Below, one piece after another: positions 6,539 to 13,197 of a DNA stretch of 13,197 nucleotides (its first letter is position 1; each line of letters begins with the position of its first letter). The translations under genes and the position numbers were made by a program. This DNA is from Acetatifactor sp. (GTDB lineage: Bacteria; Bacillota; Clostridia; Lachnospirales; Lachnospiraceae). Location of the stretch: contig JAEDDX010000065.1 of NCBI GenBank assembly GCA_016293615.1, positions 1 through 13,197 on the forward strand, in the 5' to 3' direction. The notes below the pieces were generated by a model, which had not been told where the DNA came from, made no database searches, and saw only the letters and a list, made by a program, of their open reading frames with translations.

Positions 6539-6576
6539 AAGCGAGAAATCACATTTTTGGTGGTTTCTCGCTTTTT
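6539..6576. terminator. Bidirectional intrinsic terminator
   Basis: AAGCGAGAAATCAC (6539-6552) pairs with GTGGTTTCTCGCTT (6560-6573), 14 bp with a single G-U pair, around the loop ATTTTTG. Ts follow on the plus strand (6572-6576), and the A-rich left flank (AGAAAA) gives Us on the minus strand. It ends both the cyclase operon and the convergent XRE gene, whose stop codon is at 6575-6577. A smaller hairpin, AGCCGC/GCGGCT (6491-6507), covers the cyclase stop codon. Confidence 0.9.
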
Positions 6577-6910
6577 ATGTCTTGCGGATTTTCTGATACA
6601 GCTTCAGATATTCCAGCAGCAATTCTTTCTCTTCAGTCTCTTTCGAAGCCAGCGTCTCAAGGATGAACTTCGGAATCACCTCTGAATAATCCGGTGAGTT
6701 TTCTCCCTTGATCAGATAATCCATAGAGCAATCAAAAATCTCTGTTGCGGTGATCAGCTTGTCTATCGACAGGGTGGATTTGCCGCGCTCAACAGCAGAG
6801 ATATGCTTCACGGTTATATCGAGCTTTTCTGACAAAACATCCTGCGTCATATTGTGGCGTCTTCTTTGTTCTGCGATTCTTTGGCCGATGTCTCTGTACA
6901 ATTCGTTCAT
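6575..6910 (-). CDS. XRE-family helix-turn-helix regulator, possible controller of the hsd operon
   Basis: A DNA-binding protein of 111 residues counted from the preferred start. The Cro/C1-type HTH spans roughly residues 8-64: IGQRIAEQRRRHNMTQDVLSEKL, then ITVKHISAVERGKSTLSIDKL. This is followed by FDCSMDYLIKGE and a charged C-terminal helix that may dimerise. The start is placed at ATG 6910 because AGAGGG (6917-6922) lies 6 nt upstream; ATG 6916 touches that site and would only add Met-His. The gene runs divergently from hsdM across about 150 nt, so it may regulate hsdMSR and itself. Small XRE proteins act as controller (C) proteins mostly in type II R-M systems, so this role is inference from size and position. 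It may equally be an unrelated regulator. Confidence 0.88.
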   Translation of the reverse strand: MNELYRDIGQRIAEQRRRHNMTQDVLSEKLDITVKHISAVERGKSTLSIDKLITATEIFDCSMDYLIKGENSPDYSEVIPKFILETLASKETEEKELLLEYLKLYQKIRKT

Positions 6911-6935
6911 ATGCATCCCTCTTTACTATGTATAC

Positions 6936-6964
6936 AGTATAAATCATGTAATCATACGCAAAAA
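6936..6964 (-). promoter_or_regulatory. Candidate promoter of the XRE regulator
   Basis: On the minus strand TATACT (6936-6941) lies 17 nt downstream of a poor -35, TTTTTG (6959-6964). The start site would be near 6929, leaving about 19 nt to the ATG. A GTATAC palindrome (6930-6935) lies next to the -10 and could be part of an autoregulatory operator. Confidence 0.4.
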
Positions 6965-6978
6965 CCAACTAAAAGGTG

Positions 6979-7007
6979 TTGTGGCATAAACCTAATGGGT
7001 TTATAAT
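6979..7007 (+). promoter_or_regulatory. hsdMSR promoter with palindromic spacer (candidate operator)
   Basis: TTGTGG (6979-6984) and a perfect TATAAT (7002-7007) are 17 nt apart. The spacer holds an inverted repeat, ATAAACC (6986-6992), TAATG, GGTTTAT (6998-7004), whose right arm runs into the -10 box. A protein bound there would block RNA polymerase. Transcription would begin near 7014, about 53 nt before the hsdM ATG. Confidence 0.6.
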
Positions 7008-7066
7008 TTAATATGAATTTGTATAGCAGGAATTCAATAGGAAACAAAAGATTGGAGTATTGACGG

Positions 7067-8824
7067 ATGGCGAATGAGAAGTTCAATGTGGTAGGTACGA
7101 ATATCGCTGAAAAGGCGGCTTTGATTTGGAATGTGGCTGATATGCTCAGAGGCCCATTCAAACCCCACGAGTACGGTCTTGCTATTTTGCCAATGACTGT
7201 AGTAAAGAGATTTCATGATTGTTTGTTGCCTACACACGATGCGGTGTTGGCCCAGTATGAAAAGGTTAAGAGCTTTGTCGTGATAGATGGATTCCTGACC
7301 AAAGCATCGGGATATCAGTTTTACAACACGAGTAAGTATACCTTTGATTCGCTGCTTGCCGATCCTGAGAATGTCGAAGCAAACTTCAGAGATTACCTGA
7401 ATGGTTTCTCTGCAAATGTACAGGATGTACTGGCTAAGTTTGATTTCGACAATATTATTAGGCGAATGGTAGAGAGCAATACTCTGTATCTTGTCATTAA
7501 GGAATTCAATTCGCAGAAGGGCTATCTTGGGCCGGATAAAATCAGTGCTGTGGATTGCGGATATATTTTTGAAGATTTGGTCAAAAGATTTTCCGAGTCC
7601 TTCGGCGAGGAAGCGGGAGCGCATTTTACCAGCAGGGATGTGATCTATCTGATGACAGACCTGCTTCTTTCTGATGCGGATCTGTCGAAGGGCGGCAATG
7701 TGACAGTATATGACATGACTATGGGAACATCACAGATGCTCAGCTGTATGGAGGAAAGAATTCATGAGCTGAATCGGGAGATGAATGTTACCTGTTTTGG
7801 ACAGGAGTTCAATCCCTCTACATTTGCGATTGCGAAGGCAGATATGATGATTCGCGGTGGCGATCCTAACAACATGAGATTCGGCGATACCTTATCTGAG
7901 GATCAGTTTAGCGGTTATCAGTTCCGGTATATTATCTCCAATCCGCCTTTCGGTATTGATTGGAAAAGAGAGCAGAAGGTTGTAGAGGCGGAGGCCGCCA
8001 AGGGAGAGCTTGGCAGGTTTGCCCCGGGATTGCCCAAGATTTCAGACGGTCAGCAGCTGTTTGTGCTGAACGGTCTCTCCAAGCTGGAATCGAATGGTAA
8101 GATGGCGATCATTCAGAACGGGTCTCCCCTGTTTTCCGGGGATGCCGGCAGCGGCCCCTCCGAAATCCGCAGATATATTCTGGAAAATGACTGGCTGGAC
8201 GCAATCGTACAGCTGTCAACGGATATGTTTATGAATACCGGTATCAGTACCTATATCTGGGTGCTCAATAAGAACAAACCTGTTCACAGAGCCGGGAAGG
8301 TGCAGCTCATTGATGCTTCGCATTGTGCGGAAGCAAGAAGAAAGTCAATCGGCACAAAGAGAAATGATATCACGGATCTTTGCAGAGAATTGATCGTCAA
8401 AGCATACGGTGAATTCCGGCATGATGAGATCTACGGAGATAAGGCAGGCGTTTATTGCCACAGTAAAATCTATGCTTCTGAAGAATTTGGCTACAGGAAG
8501 ATCGTAGTGGAACAGCCGGAACGGGACGAAAACGGACAGATAGTTCTTAAGAAGGGAAAACCGGTAGCGGATGCCAATCTTCGTGACACGGAGAATGTAC
8601 CTCTGACAGAAGATATCGAAGAATACTTTAAGAGAGAAGTATTACCCTATGCTCCGGCGGCATGGATCGACACCAAGAAAACAAAGGTTGGGTATGAGAT
8701 CCCTATGACAAGGTATTTCTACGAGTATCAGGCACCGGAACCGGTAGAGGATATTGCGGCAAGACTGCATGAGCTGGAGCTGGATATTCAGAGAAGTTTA
8801 GATGCTTTATTTGGAGGTTACTAA
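7067..8824 (+). CDS. hsdM: Type I restriction-modification methyltransferase subunit HsdM
   Basis: S-adenosylmethionine-dependent N6-adenine DNA methyltransferase; it works with HsdS, usually as M2S, to protect host sites. The 585 residues show a helical HsdM N-terminal domain (about 14-150, with IWNVADMLRGPFKPHEYG), then GAHFTSRDVIYLMTDLL (184-200), which leads into the N6-MTase fold. Motif I reads VYDMTMGTSQML (214-225), a variant of the common D-P-x-x-G-[ST]-G. Motif IV is NPPF at 292-295, the expected catalytic tetrapeptide of adenine methylases. The C-terminal part (about 410-585) would contact HsdS. The ATG has TTGGAG 9 nt upstream, with a candidate repressible promoter before it. Its stop TAA shares one base with the hsdS ATG. 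The frame is intact. Confidence 0.96.
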   Translation: MANEKFNVVGTNIAEKAALIWNVADMLRGPFKPHEYGLAILPMTVVKRFHDCLLPTHDAVLAQYEKVKSFVVIDGFLTKASGYQFYNTSKYTFDSLLADPENVEANFRDYLNGFSANVQDVLAKFDFDNIIRRMVESNTLYLVIKEFNSQKGYLGPDKISAVDCGYIFEDLVKRFSESFGEEAGAHFTSRDVIYLMTDLLLSDADLSKGGNVTVYDMTMGTSQMLSCMEERIHELNREMNVTCFGQEFNPSTFAIAKADMMIRGGDPNNMRFGDTLSEDQFSGYQFRYIISNPPFGIDWKREQKVVEAEAAKGELGRFAPGLPKISDGQQLFVLNGLSKLESNGKMAIIQNGSPLFSGDAGSGPSEIRRYILENDWLDAIVQLSTDMFMNTGISTYIWVLNKNKPVHRAGKVQLIDASHCAEARRKSIGTKRNDITDLCRELIVKAYGEFRHDEIYGDKAGVYCHSKIYASEEFGYRKIVVEQPERDENGQIVLKKGKPVADANLRDTENVPLTEDIEEYFKREVLPYAPAAWIDTKKTKVGYEIPMTRYFYEYQAPEPVEDIAARLHELELDIQRSLDALFGGY

Positions 8825-10008
8825 TGGTTAAACTAAAATATTTATGTAAGTCATTTACAACTCCGATTATTCAGAATGAACTTGAGTTGAAACCCCAAGA
8901 AGGATTATTTCCTGTCTATGGAGCAAGTGGATTGGCAGGATATAGCAAGACGTGCGCAACCGACGAAAAGTATTTAGGGATTGTAAAAGATGGAGCTGGC
9001 GTTGGAAGAATAAGAATATATCCTGAATATTCGTCTTTGCTTGGAACACTAGCATATATAGTTCCAAATGAAAAGACTGATATTAGGTGGTTGAAGTATG
9101 CGATTGATGCAATGAGTTTAGGTGAAAGAATTGATTCTACTACTATTCCGCATATCTATTTTAGTGAATATGGTAATAGGTATGTTTGTGATTTGGATAT
9201 AGATGAACAGATAAGAATAGCAGGCTATCTCGACCAGCAATGTGCTCACATAGATGCAGTAATAGAAAAAACCAAAGCATCTATTGAAGAATATAAGAAA
9301 TTAAAGCAGGCAGTTATCACTCAGGCAGTCACTAAGAGTATTCGATGTGACAGACTAATGAAGGATAGTGGTATTGAGTGGATTGGTCAAATACCAGCTG
9401 ATTGGAGTATTCAAAGATTTAAAAATTTAGGAAAATGCTGGAATGGATTAACCTATTCGCCAGATGATATGTGTGATGAAGGAAATGGCACTTTGGTATT
9501 GCGCTCATCAAATATTCAAAATGGCAAATTGGTTTTTGATGACAATGTATATGTTAATTGTGATGTGCCTGCTAAAGTGAAAGTTCATTACCAAGATATC
9601 TTAATTTGCTCTAGAAATGGTAGTGCGAAGCTAATTGGGAAAAATGCAATAATTGGGGAAAATGTGGATGCCGCATTTGGTGCATTTATGATGGTATATA
9701 GGAGTGTTGCACCTAGATATTTAAGATATATCTTAAACTCAGATGTGTTCATGTACAATTTATCTTCATTTTTGACATCGACAGTTAATCAATTGACTGC
9801 TGGGGTATTTAATAATATAAAATTTCCATATACTGCCGATGTTGAGGAACAAGAAGAAATAGTTAGATATTTAGATGATAAATGTTCATCAATAGATAGA
9901 TTAATTGACAAAAAAGAGCAAATATTAACAGAGATGGAGTCTTATAAAAAATCCCTCATCTACGAATATGTCACAGGAAAGAAGGAGGCGCCTCAGTCAT
10001 GTCAGTAA
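8824..10008 (+). CDS. hsdS: Type I restriction-modification specificity subunit HsdS
   Basis: DNA-recognition subunit that sets the bipartite target site for HsdM and HsdR. The 394 residues have the usual two-fold layout: target domain 1 (about 1-125), conserved helix 1 (127-173, DEQIRIAGYLDQQCAHIDAV onward), target domain 2 (about 181-338, opening DSGIEWIGQIPADWS), and conserved helix 2 (341-388, EEQEEIVRYLDDKCSSIDRL onward). The helices are internal repeats of one another and set the spacing between half-sites. The recognition sequence cannot be read from the protein. The ATG is preceded by GGAGG (8813-8817, spacing 6) and overlaps the hsdM stop. The coding sequence looks richer in A+T than hsdM and hsdR, which fits exchange of target domains by recombination. 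No second hsdS or invertase gene is present. Confidence 0.95.
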   Translation: MVKLKYLCKSFTTPIIQNELELKPQEGLFPVYGASGLAGYSKTCATDEKYLGIVKDGAGVGRIRIYPEYSSLLGTLAYIVPNEKTDIRWLKYAIDAMSLGERIDSTTIPHIYFSEYGNRYVCDLDIDEQIRIAGYLDQQCAHIDAVIEKTKASIEEYKKLKQAVITQAVTKSIRCDRLMKDSGIEWIGQIPADWSIQRFKNLGKCWNGLTYSPDDMCDEGNGTLVLRSSNIQNGKLVFDDNVYVNCDVPAKVKVHYQDILICSRNGSAKLIGKNAIIGENVDAAFGAFMMVYRSVAPRYLRYILNSDVFMYNLSSFLTSTVNQLTAGVFNNIKFPYTADVEEQEEIVRYLDDKCSSIDRLIDKKEQILTEMESYKKSLIYEYVTGKKEAPQSCQ

Positions 10009-13000
10009 CAGAAACAACCGAAAAAAGATTTGAGTCAGATATTGAGTCCTTCTTTTTGTCGGCAGCTGGTGGGTATACTAAGAATACGGACACATATGAA
10101 CCGGATTTGGGTTTATATCCTGCGACACTGATTCGGTTTATACAGAAAACACAGCCGAATGAGTGGAAAAGGTTTACGCTGCAAAACAGCATCGACCCGG
10201 AGAGAAAGTTCTGCCTTGCACTGAATACTGCTTGTGATATGGACGGTCTAGTATCTGTGCTAAGGCATGGTTTTAAACATCGTGGTATCACATTTAAAGT
10301 GTGCTATTTTAAGCCGGAATCGTCTCTGAACCAGACTGCCGCAGCATTGTATGCCAAGAACGAGATCACGGTCAACAGACAGTGGTATTATTCGAAAGAT
10401 CATAAGAATTCTGTGGATATGGTCATTGCCATCAACGGTATCCCTGTCTTTGCATTTGAACTGAAGAATCAGTATACCGGTCAAAATGTGGACAATGCGA
10501 AGAGACAGTGGATGTACGACAGGGATAACAGAGAGGTTTGTTTCCAATTCAACAAGCGTATTCTGGGCTATTTCTGCGTGGATCAGCTCGAAGTCTGGAT
10601 GACGACTAAGATTGATGGTAAGGACACCTTTTTCCTGCCGTTTAATCAGGGTTCCAATGGTGCCGGCAACAATGGCGGCAAAGGAAATCCTTCCAATCCC
10701 AATGGCTATCCTACTGCGTATCTGTGGGAGTATGTGTTCCAAAAGGACAGCATGATGGACATTGTGCAGAAGTTTATCCATCTGCAGGTGAAGGAAGAGA
10801 AGAAACTTCTTGCAAATGGCACGGAGCAGGTAACGAAGAAGAAAACCTTGATTTTTCCCCGTTATCACCAGCTGGATGTCGTGAGAAAACTGCTTGCTGA
10901 TGTCAGGGAGAACGGAACCGGGAAGAATTATCTGATTCAGCATAGCGCGGGCTCCGGTAAATCAAACTCGATTGCATGGACTGCGTACAGGCTGGCTTCG
11001 CTGCACAATGAGGAGAATAAACCGGTATTCAGTAGTGTGATCGTGGTTACGGACAGAACCGTTCTGGATGCACAGTTACAGGAGACAATATCTGGGTTTG
11101 ACCATACGATTGGTGCTGTGGAAACGATTGGGGAAGATAAGAACTCAAGAGACCTCAGAGATGCGATTAACAATGGGGGCCGTATTATCGTGACCACGCT
11201 TCAGAAGTTCCCTGTGATCTATCAGGAAGTGGATGATGCCGGCGGCCGGGCTTTTGCTGTCATTGTGGATGAGGCACATTCTTCTCAGACCGGAAGCTCT
11301 GCCATGAAGCTGAAAGCAGCGCTCGCGGACACAGAGGAGGCTCTTAGGGAATATGCTGAGATTGAGGGTAAGTCTGAGGACGAGATTGACAAAAACGACA
11401 AGCTCGTCCAAGAGATGATCACTCATGGTAAGCATAAGAATTTGTCCTTCTTTGCCTTCACGGCGACGCCAAAAGCCCAGACACTGGAACTGTTCGGTAT
11501 TCCTTGGGAGGATGGTTCTTTCCACCCGTTCCATATCTACAGCATGAGACAGGCTATCGAGGAAGGTTTTATCCTGAATGTTCTTCAGAACTATATGACC
11601 TACAGCACCTGCTTTAAGATTGCAAAGAATACCGAAGAGAATCCGGAGTTGCCTGAGAGCAGGGCAACGAAGGCAATCAAAAAGTATGAGAAGCTTCATC
11701 CCTACAATATCAGCCAGAAATCTGAAATCATTGTGGAAACATTCAGAGAGACAACGATGAAGAAAATTGGCGGAAGAGGAAAGATGATGGTCGTCACGGA
11801 TTCCCGTCTGGCAGCAGTCAGATACTTCCACGAGATAAAGAGATACATAGCCGAGCATCACTACTCAGATATTGATGTCCTGATAGCGTTTTCGGGCAGC
11901 GTGCAGGATGGGACAGAAGAATACACCGAGGCCGGGCTGAATGTGAGAAAGGACGGAAGCCATATTTCAGAAAGCCAGACGAAGGTTGAATTTCACGAGA
12001 ATTTTAACATACTGATCGTGGCAGAGAAGTATCAGACCGGTTTTGATGAACCTCTTTTGCACACAATGATCGTAGATAAGAAGCTGAAAAATGTGAAGGC
12101 AGTTCAGACCCTTTCAAGACTGAACAGAACCTGCGCGGGCAAGACAGATACCTTTGTACTTGATTTTGCAAACCAAAAGGAAGATATTTTGGAGGCATTC
12201 CAGCCGTTTTATCAGGAGACGAGTCTGGAGCAGGAAGTCAATGTAGATCTGATCTATCAGACTGAAAGGGAGCTTCTTGACTATGCTGTCTATACGGCGA
12301 ATGATGTCAAGGCATTCATTGAAGTTTGGAACAAACCGGGAAAGCAGGACTCCAACGCGATGGGGAGAATGACAAGTGTATTGAAACCGGTTGCGGATCG
12401 ATATAATCTGAAGAATTCGGAAGAAAAGTATCAGTTTCGCAGACTGGTCCGCAGCCTGATAAAATACTATAGTTATGTGACCCAGGTAGTAAGAATGTTT
12501 GATAAAGAGATGCATAAAGAGTATCTGTTTCTCAGTTATTTAATCGGATTGCTGCCTGCAGACCCTGCGGAATCCGTAGACCTCGATGGTAAAATCAGAC
12601 TTGAATACTACAAGCTGCAGAAGACATTCAGTGGTGCTATCCTGCTGGAGAATCTCGACGGACAGTATGTTCCTTCCGCTCAGAAAGCTGTGCAGGGCAA
12701 GAAAGAGAAGAGCACGCTCGATGAGATTCTTGAAAGGATCAACGAAAAGTACAAAGGTAAGTTTACGGATGCTGACCGGGTATTGCTTTCGACACTGCAT
12801 GATAAGCTTACAAAGGATGAAAAACTGGCAAGCTCGGCTAAGACAAGCGATCCCCGAATCTTTGTGGAAAGTATCTTCCCTGTGGCGTTTGGAACAGCTG
12901 CCATGGATAGCTATATGGAGTCGGAAGAGAGCTATAGGTCTTTATTTGAGGACAAGGCAAGGTATGACGCTTACATGAATGCCTTGGCCGGAGTGATATA

Positions 13001-13031
13001 CAGAGAGTTGCGGCAAGGGGTGCCTGTATGA
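9999..13031 (+). CDS. hsdR: Type I restriction endonuclease subunit HsdR
   Basis: ATP-dependent DNA translocase and nuclease that cuts unmodified DNA when joined to the HsdM/HsdS core. The 1010 residues fit the family. The N-terminal nuclease shows D140 and FELK (153-156), the PD-(D/E)XK site. A Gly/Asn-rich linker lies at 218-236. The SF2 motor has Walker A HSAGSGKS (315-322), DEAH (424-427), FTATP (487-491), VAEKYQTGFDEP (674-685) and QTLSRLNR (703-710). A helical C-terminal region (about 740-1010) would dock on the methylase. The start ATG has GAAGGAGG (9981-9988) 10 nt upstream and overlaps hsdS by 10 nt, so hsdR is the last gene of a coupled hsdM-hsdS-hsdR operon. All key residues are present and the frame is unbroken, so the enzyme is probably active. 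No T-tailed terminator directly follows its stop. Confidence 0.96.
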   Translation: MSVTETTEKRFESDIESFFLSAAGGYTKNTDTYEPDLGLYPATLIRFIQKTQPNEWKRFTLQNSIDPERKFCLALNTACDMDGLVSVLRHGFKHRGITFKVCYFKPESSLNQTAAALYAKNEITVNRQWYYSKDHKNSVDMVIAINGIPVFAFELKNQYTGQNVDNAKRQWMYDRDNREVCFQFNKRILGYFCVDQLEVWMTTKIDGKDTFFLPFNQGSNGAGNNGGKGNPSNPNGYPTAYLWEYVFQKDSMMDIVQKFIHLQVKEEKKLLANGTEQVTKKKTLIFPRYHQLDVVRKLLADVRENGTGKNYLIQHSAGSGKSNSIAWTAYRLASLHNEENKPVFSSVIVVTDRTVLDAQLQETISGFDHTIGAVETIGEDKNSRDLRDAINNGGRIIVTTLQKFPVIYQEVDDAGGRAFAVIVDEAHSSQTGSSAMKLKAALADTEEALREYAEIEGKSEDEIDKNDKLVQEMITHGKHKNLSFFAFTATPKAQTLELFGIPWEDGSFHPFHIYSMRQAIEEGFILNVLQNYMTYSTCFKIAKNTEENPELPESRATKAIKKYEKLHPYNISQKSEIIVETFRETTMKKIGGRGKMMVVTDSRLAAVRYFHEIKRYIAEHHYSDIDVLIAFSGSVQDGTEEYTEAGLNVRKDGSHISESQTKVEFHENFNILIVAEKYQTGFDEPLLHTMIVDKKLKNVKAVQTLSRLNRTCAGKTDTFVLDFANQKEDILEAFQPFYQETSLEQEVNVDLIYQTERELLDYAVYTANDVKAFIEVWNKPGKQDSNAMGRMTSVLKPVADRYNLKNSEEKYQFRRLVRSLIKYYSYVTQVVRMFDKEMHKEYLFLSYLIGLLPADPAESVDLDGKIRLEYYKLQKTFSGAILLENLDGQYVPSAQKAVQGKKEKSTLDEILERINEKYKGKFTDADRVLLSTLHDKLTKDEKLASSAKTSDPRIFVESIFPVAFGTAAMDSYMESEESYRSLFEDKARYDAYMNALAGVIYRELRQGVPV

Positions 13032-13074
13032 TGTCCTGAAGCGACGGTGCGGTTCTGTTTTGGAATATTTTTCC

Positions 13075-13103
13075 TTGACATGACCGCCCTTGCGTTTTAA
13101 TAT
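13075..13103 (+). promoter_or_regulatory. Near-consensus promoter downstream of hsdR
   Basis: A perfect TTGACA (13075-13080) lies 17 nt before TAATAT (13098-13103), one of the best promoter matches in the window. It would start transcription near 13110 and drives the short structured transcript described next. Confidence 0.75.
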
Positions 13104-13109
13104 GGACAT

Positions 13110-13185
13110 GAAGATTATTTTGCAGATGATGAGAGTCATCTGCTCAGAGTGTAGACAAAGTCCCGCACAGGAGTGCGGGGTTTTT
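13110..13185 (+). ncRNA. Candidate small RNA or terminated leader
   Basis: Between a strong promoter and an intrinsic terminator, about 76 nt would be transcribed. It contains a perfect 8-bp hairpin, GCAGATGA (13122-13129), loop TGAGAG, TCATCTGC (13136-13143), a short single-stranded segment (13144-13153), and the terminator stem. An open frame crosses it, but its first ATG (13102) lies inside the -10 box and no ribosome binding site is present, so coding is unlikely. No known RNA family was recognised. It could be a free small RNA or an attenuator leader of a gene beyond the window. Confidence 0.55.
13162..13185 (+). terminator. Intrinsic terminator of the candidate small RNA
   Basis: CCCGCAC (13162-13168), loop AGGA, GTGCGGG (13173-13179), then G and five Ts (13181-13185). 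An outer perfect pair, GACAAAG (13154-13160) with CTTTGTC (13186-13192), surrounds it and could form only in read-through transcripts. Confidence 0.85.
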
Positions 13186-13197
13186 CTTTGTCAAGTG

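Noticed and set aside
12586..12978. 130-codon plus-strand open frame inside hsdR
   Set aside because: It is an out-of-frame shadow of hsdR with Arg/Ser-rich composition and no ribosome binding site.
7067..13031. A novel defence system in place of classical type I R-M
   Set aside because: HsdM, HsdS and HsdR all show family motifs and usual sizes, and no extra gene lies within the operon.
13102..13197. Small protein starting at ATG 13102
   Set aside because: The ATG is inside the -10 box, there is no ribosome binding site, and the frame runs through a terminator hairpin to the window edge.

Overview
The window looks like a chromosomal segment of an anaerobic Firmicute, most likely a clostridial species of the Lachnospiraceae type. 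The clues are a type III glutamine synthetase, an Rpn/PD-(D/E)XK transposase-like nuclease with a Gly-Arg-Ala-Glu repeat tail, strong GGAGG-type ribosome binding sites, sigma-A-like promoters (TTGACA/TATAAT) with 17-nt spacers, and a diguanylate cyclase built on a LacI-type binding domain. The assignment is inferred from gene content and was not tested by a search.

Layout. Positions 1-251 are non-coding: an imperfect palindrome of about 250 bp made of two inverted pairs of a ~29-nt repeat around a central hairpin. A clear promoter follows, then glnN (349-2460, type III glutamine synthetase). Next is a tRNA-Gln(CUG) with its own promoter and intrinsic terminator (2567-2716), then about 180 nt rich in hairpins, then an Rpn-family nuclease gene (2955-3851) flanked by a perfect 12-bp inverted repeat (2931-2942 / 4001-4012). 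A non-coding stretch with AT-rich tandem repeats (3852-4169) carries the promoter of a two-gene operon: a zinc-ribbon/DUF4177-like protein (4170-4577), then a cytoplasmic LacI-type sensor-diguanylate cyclase (4574-6502). A strong bidirectional terminator separates this operon from a leftward XRE regulator gene (6575-6910).

The right half is a type I restriction-modification locus transcribed rightwards: hsdM (7067-8824), hsdS (8824-10008) and hsdR (9999-13031). The genes overlap by 1 and 10 nt, so they are probably translationally coupled. HsdM and HsdS would form the sequence-specific N6-adenine methyltransferase; adding HsdR gives the ATP-driven restriction enzyme. The divergent XRE regulator and a palindrome in the hsdM promoter spacer suggest, without proving it, that expression is controlled locally. 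After hsdR, a near-consensus promoter, two hairpins and an intrinsic terminator define a candidate small RNA of about 75-80 nt (13110-13185).

I see no clearly undescribed multi-gene defence system. The best leads are the candidate small RNA, the large palindrome upstream of glnN, the flanked Rpn gene with its hairpin-rich leader, the zinc-ribbon/diguanylate cyclase pair, and the possible controller protein beside the hsd operon.
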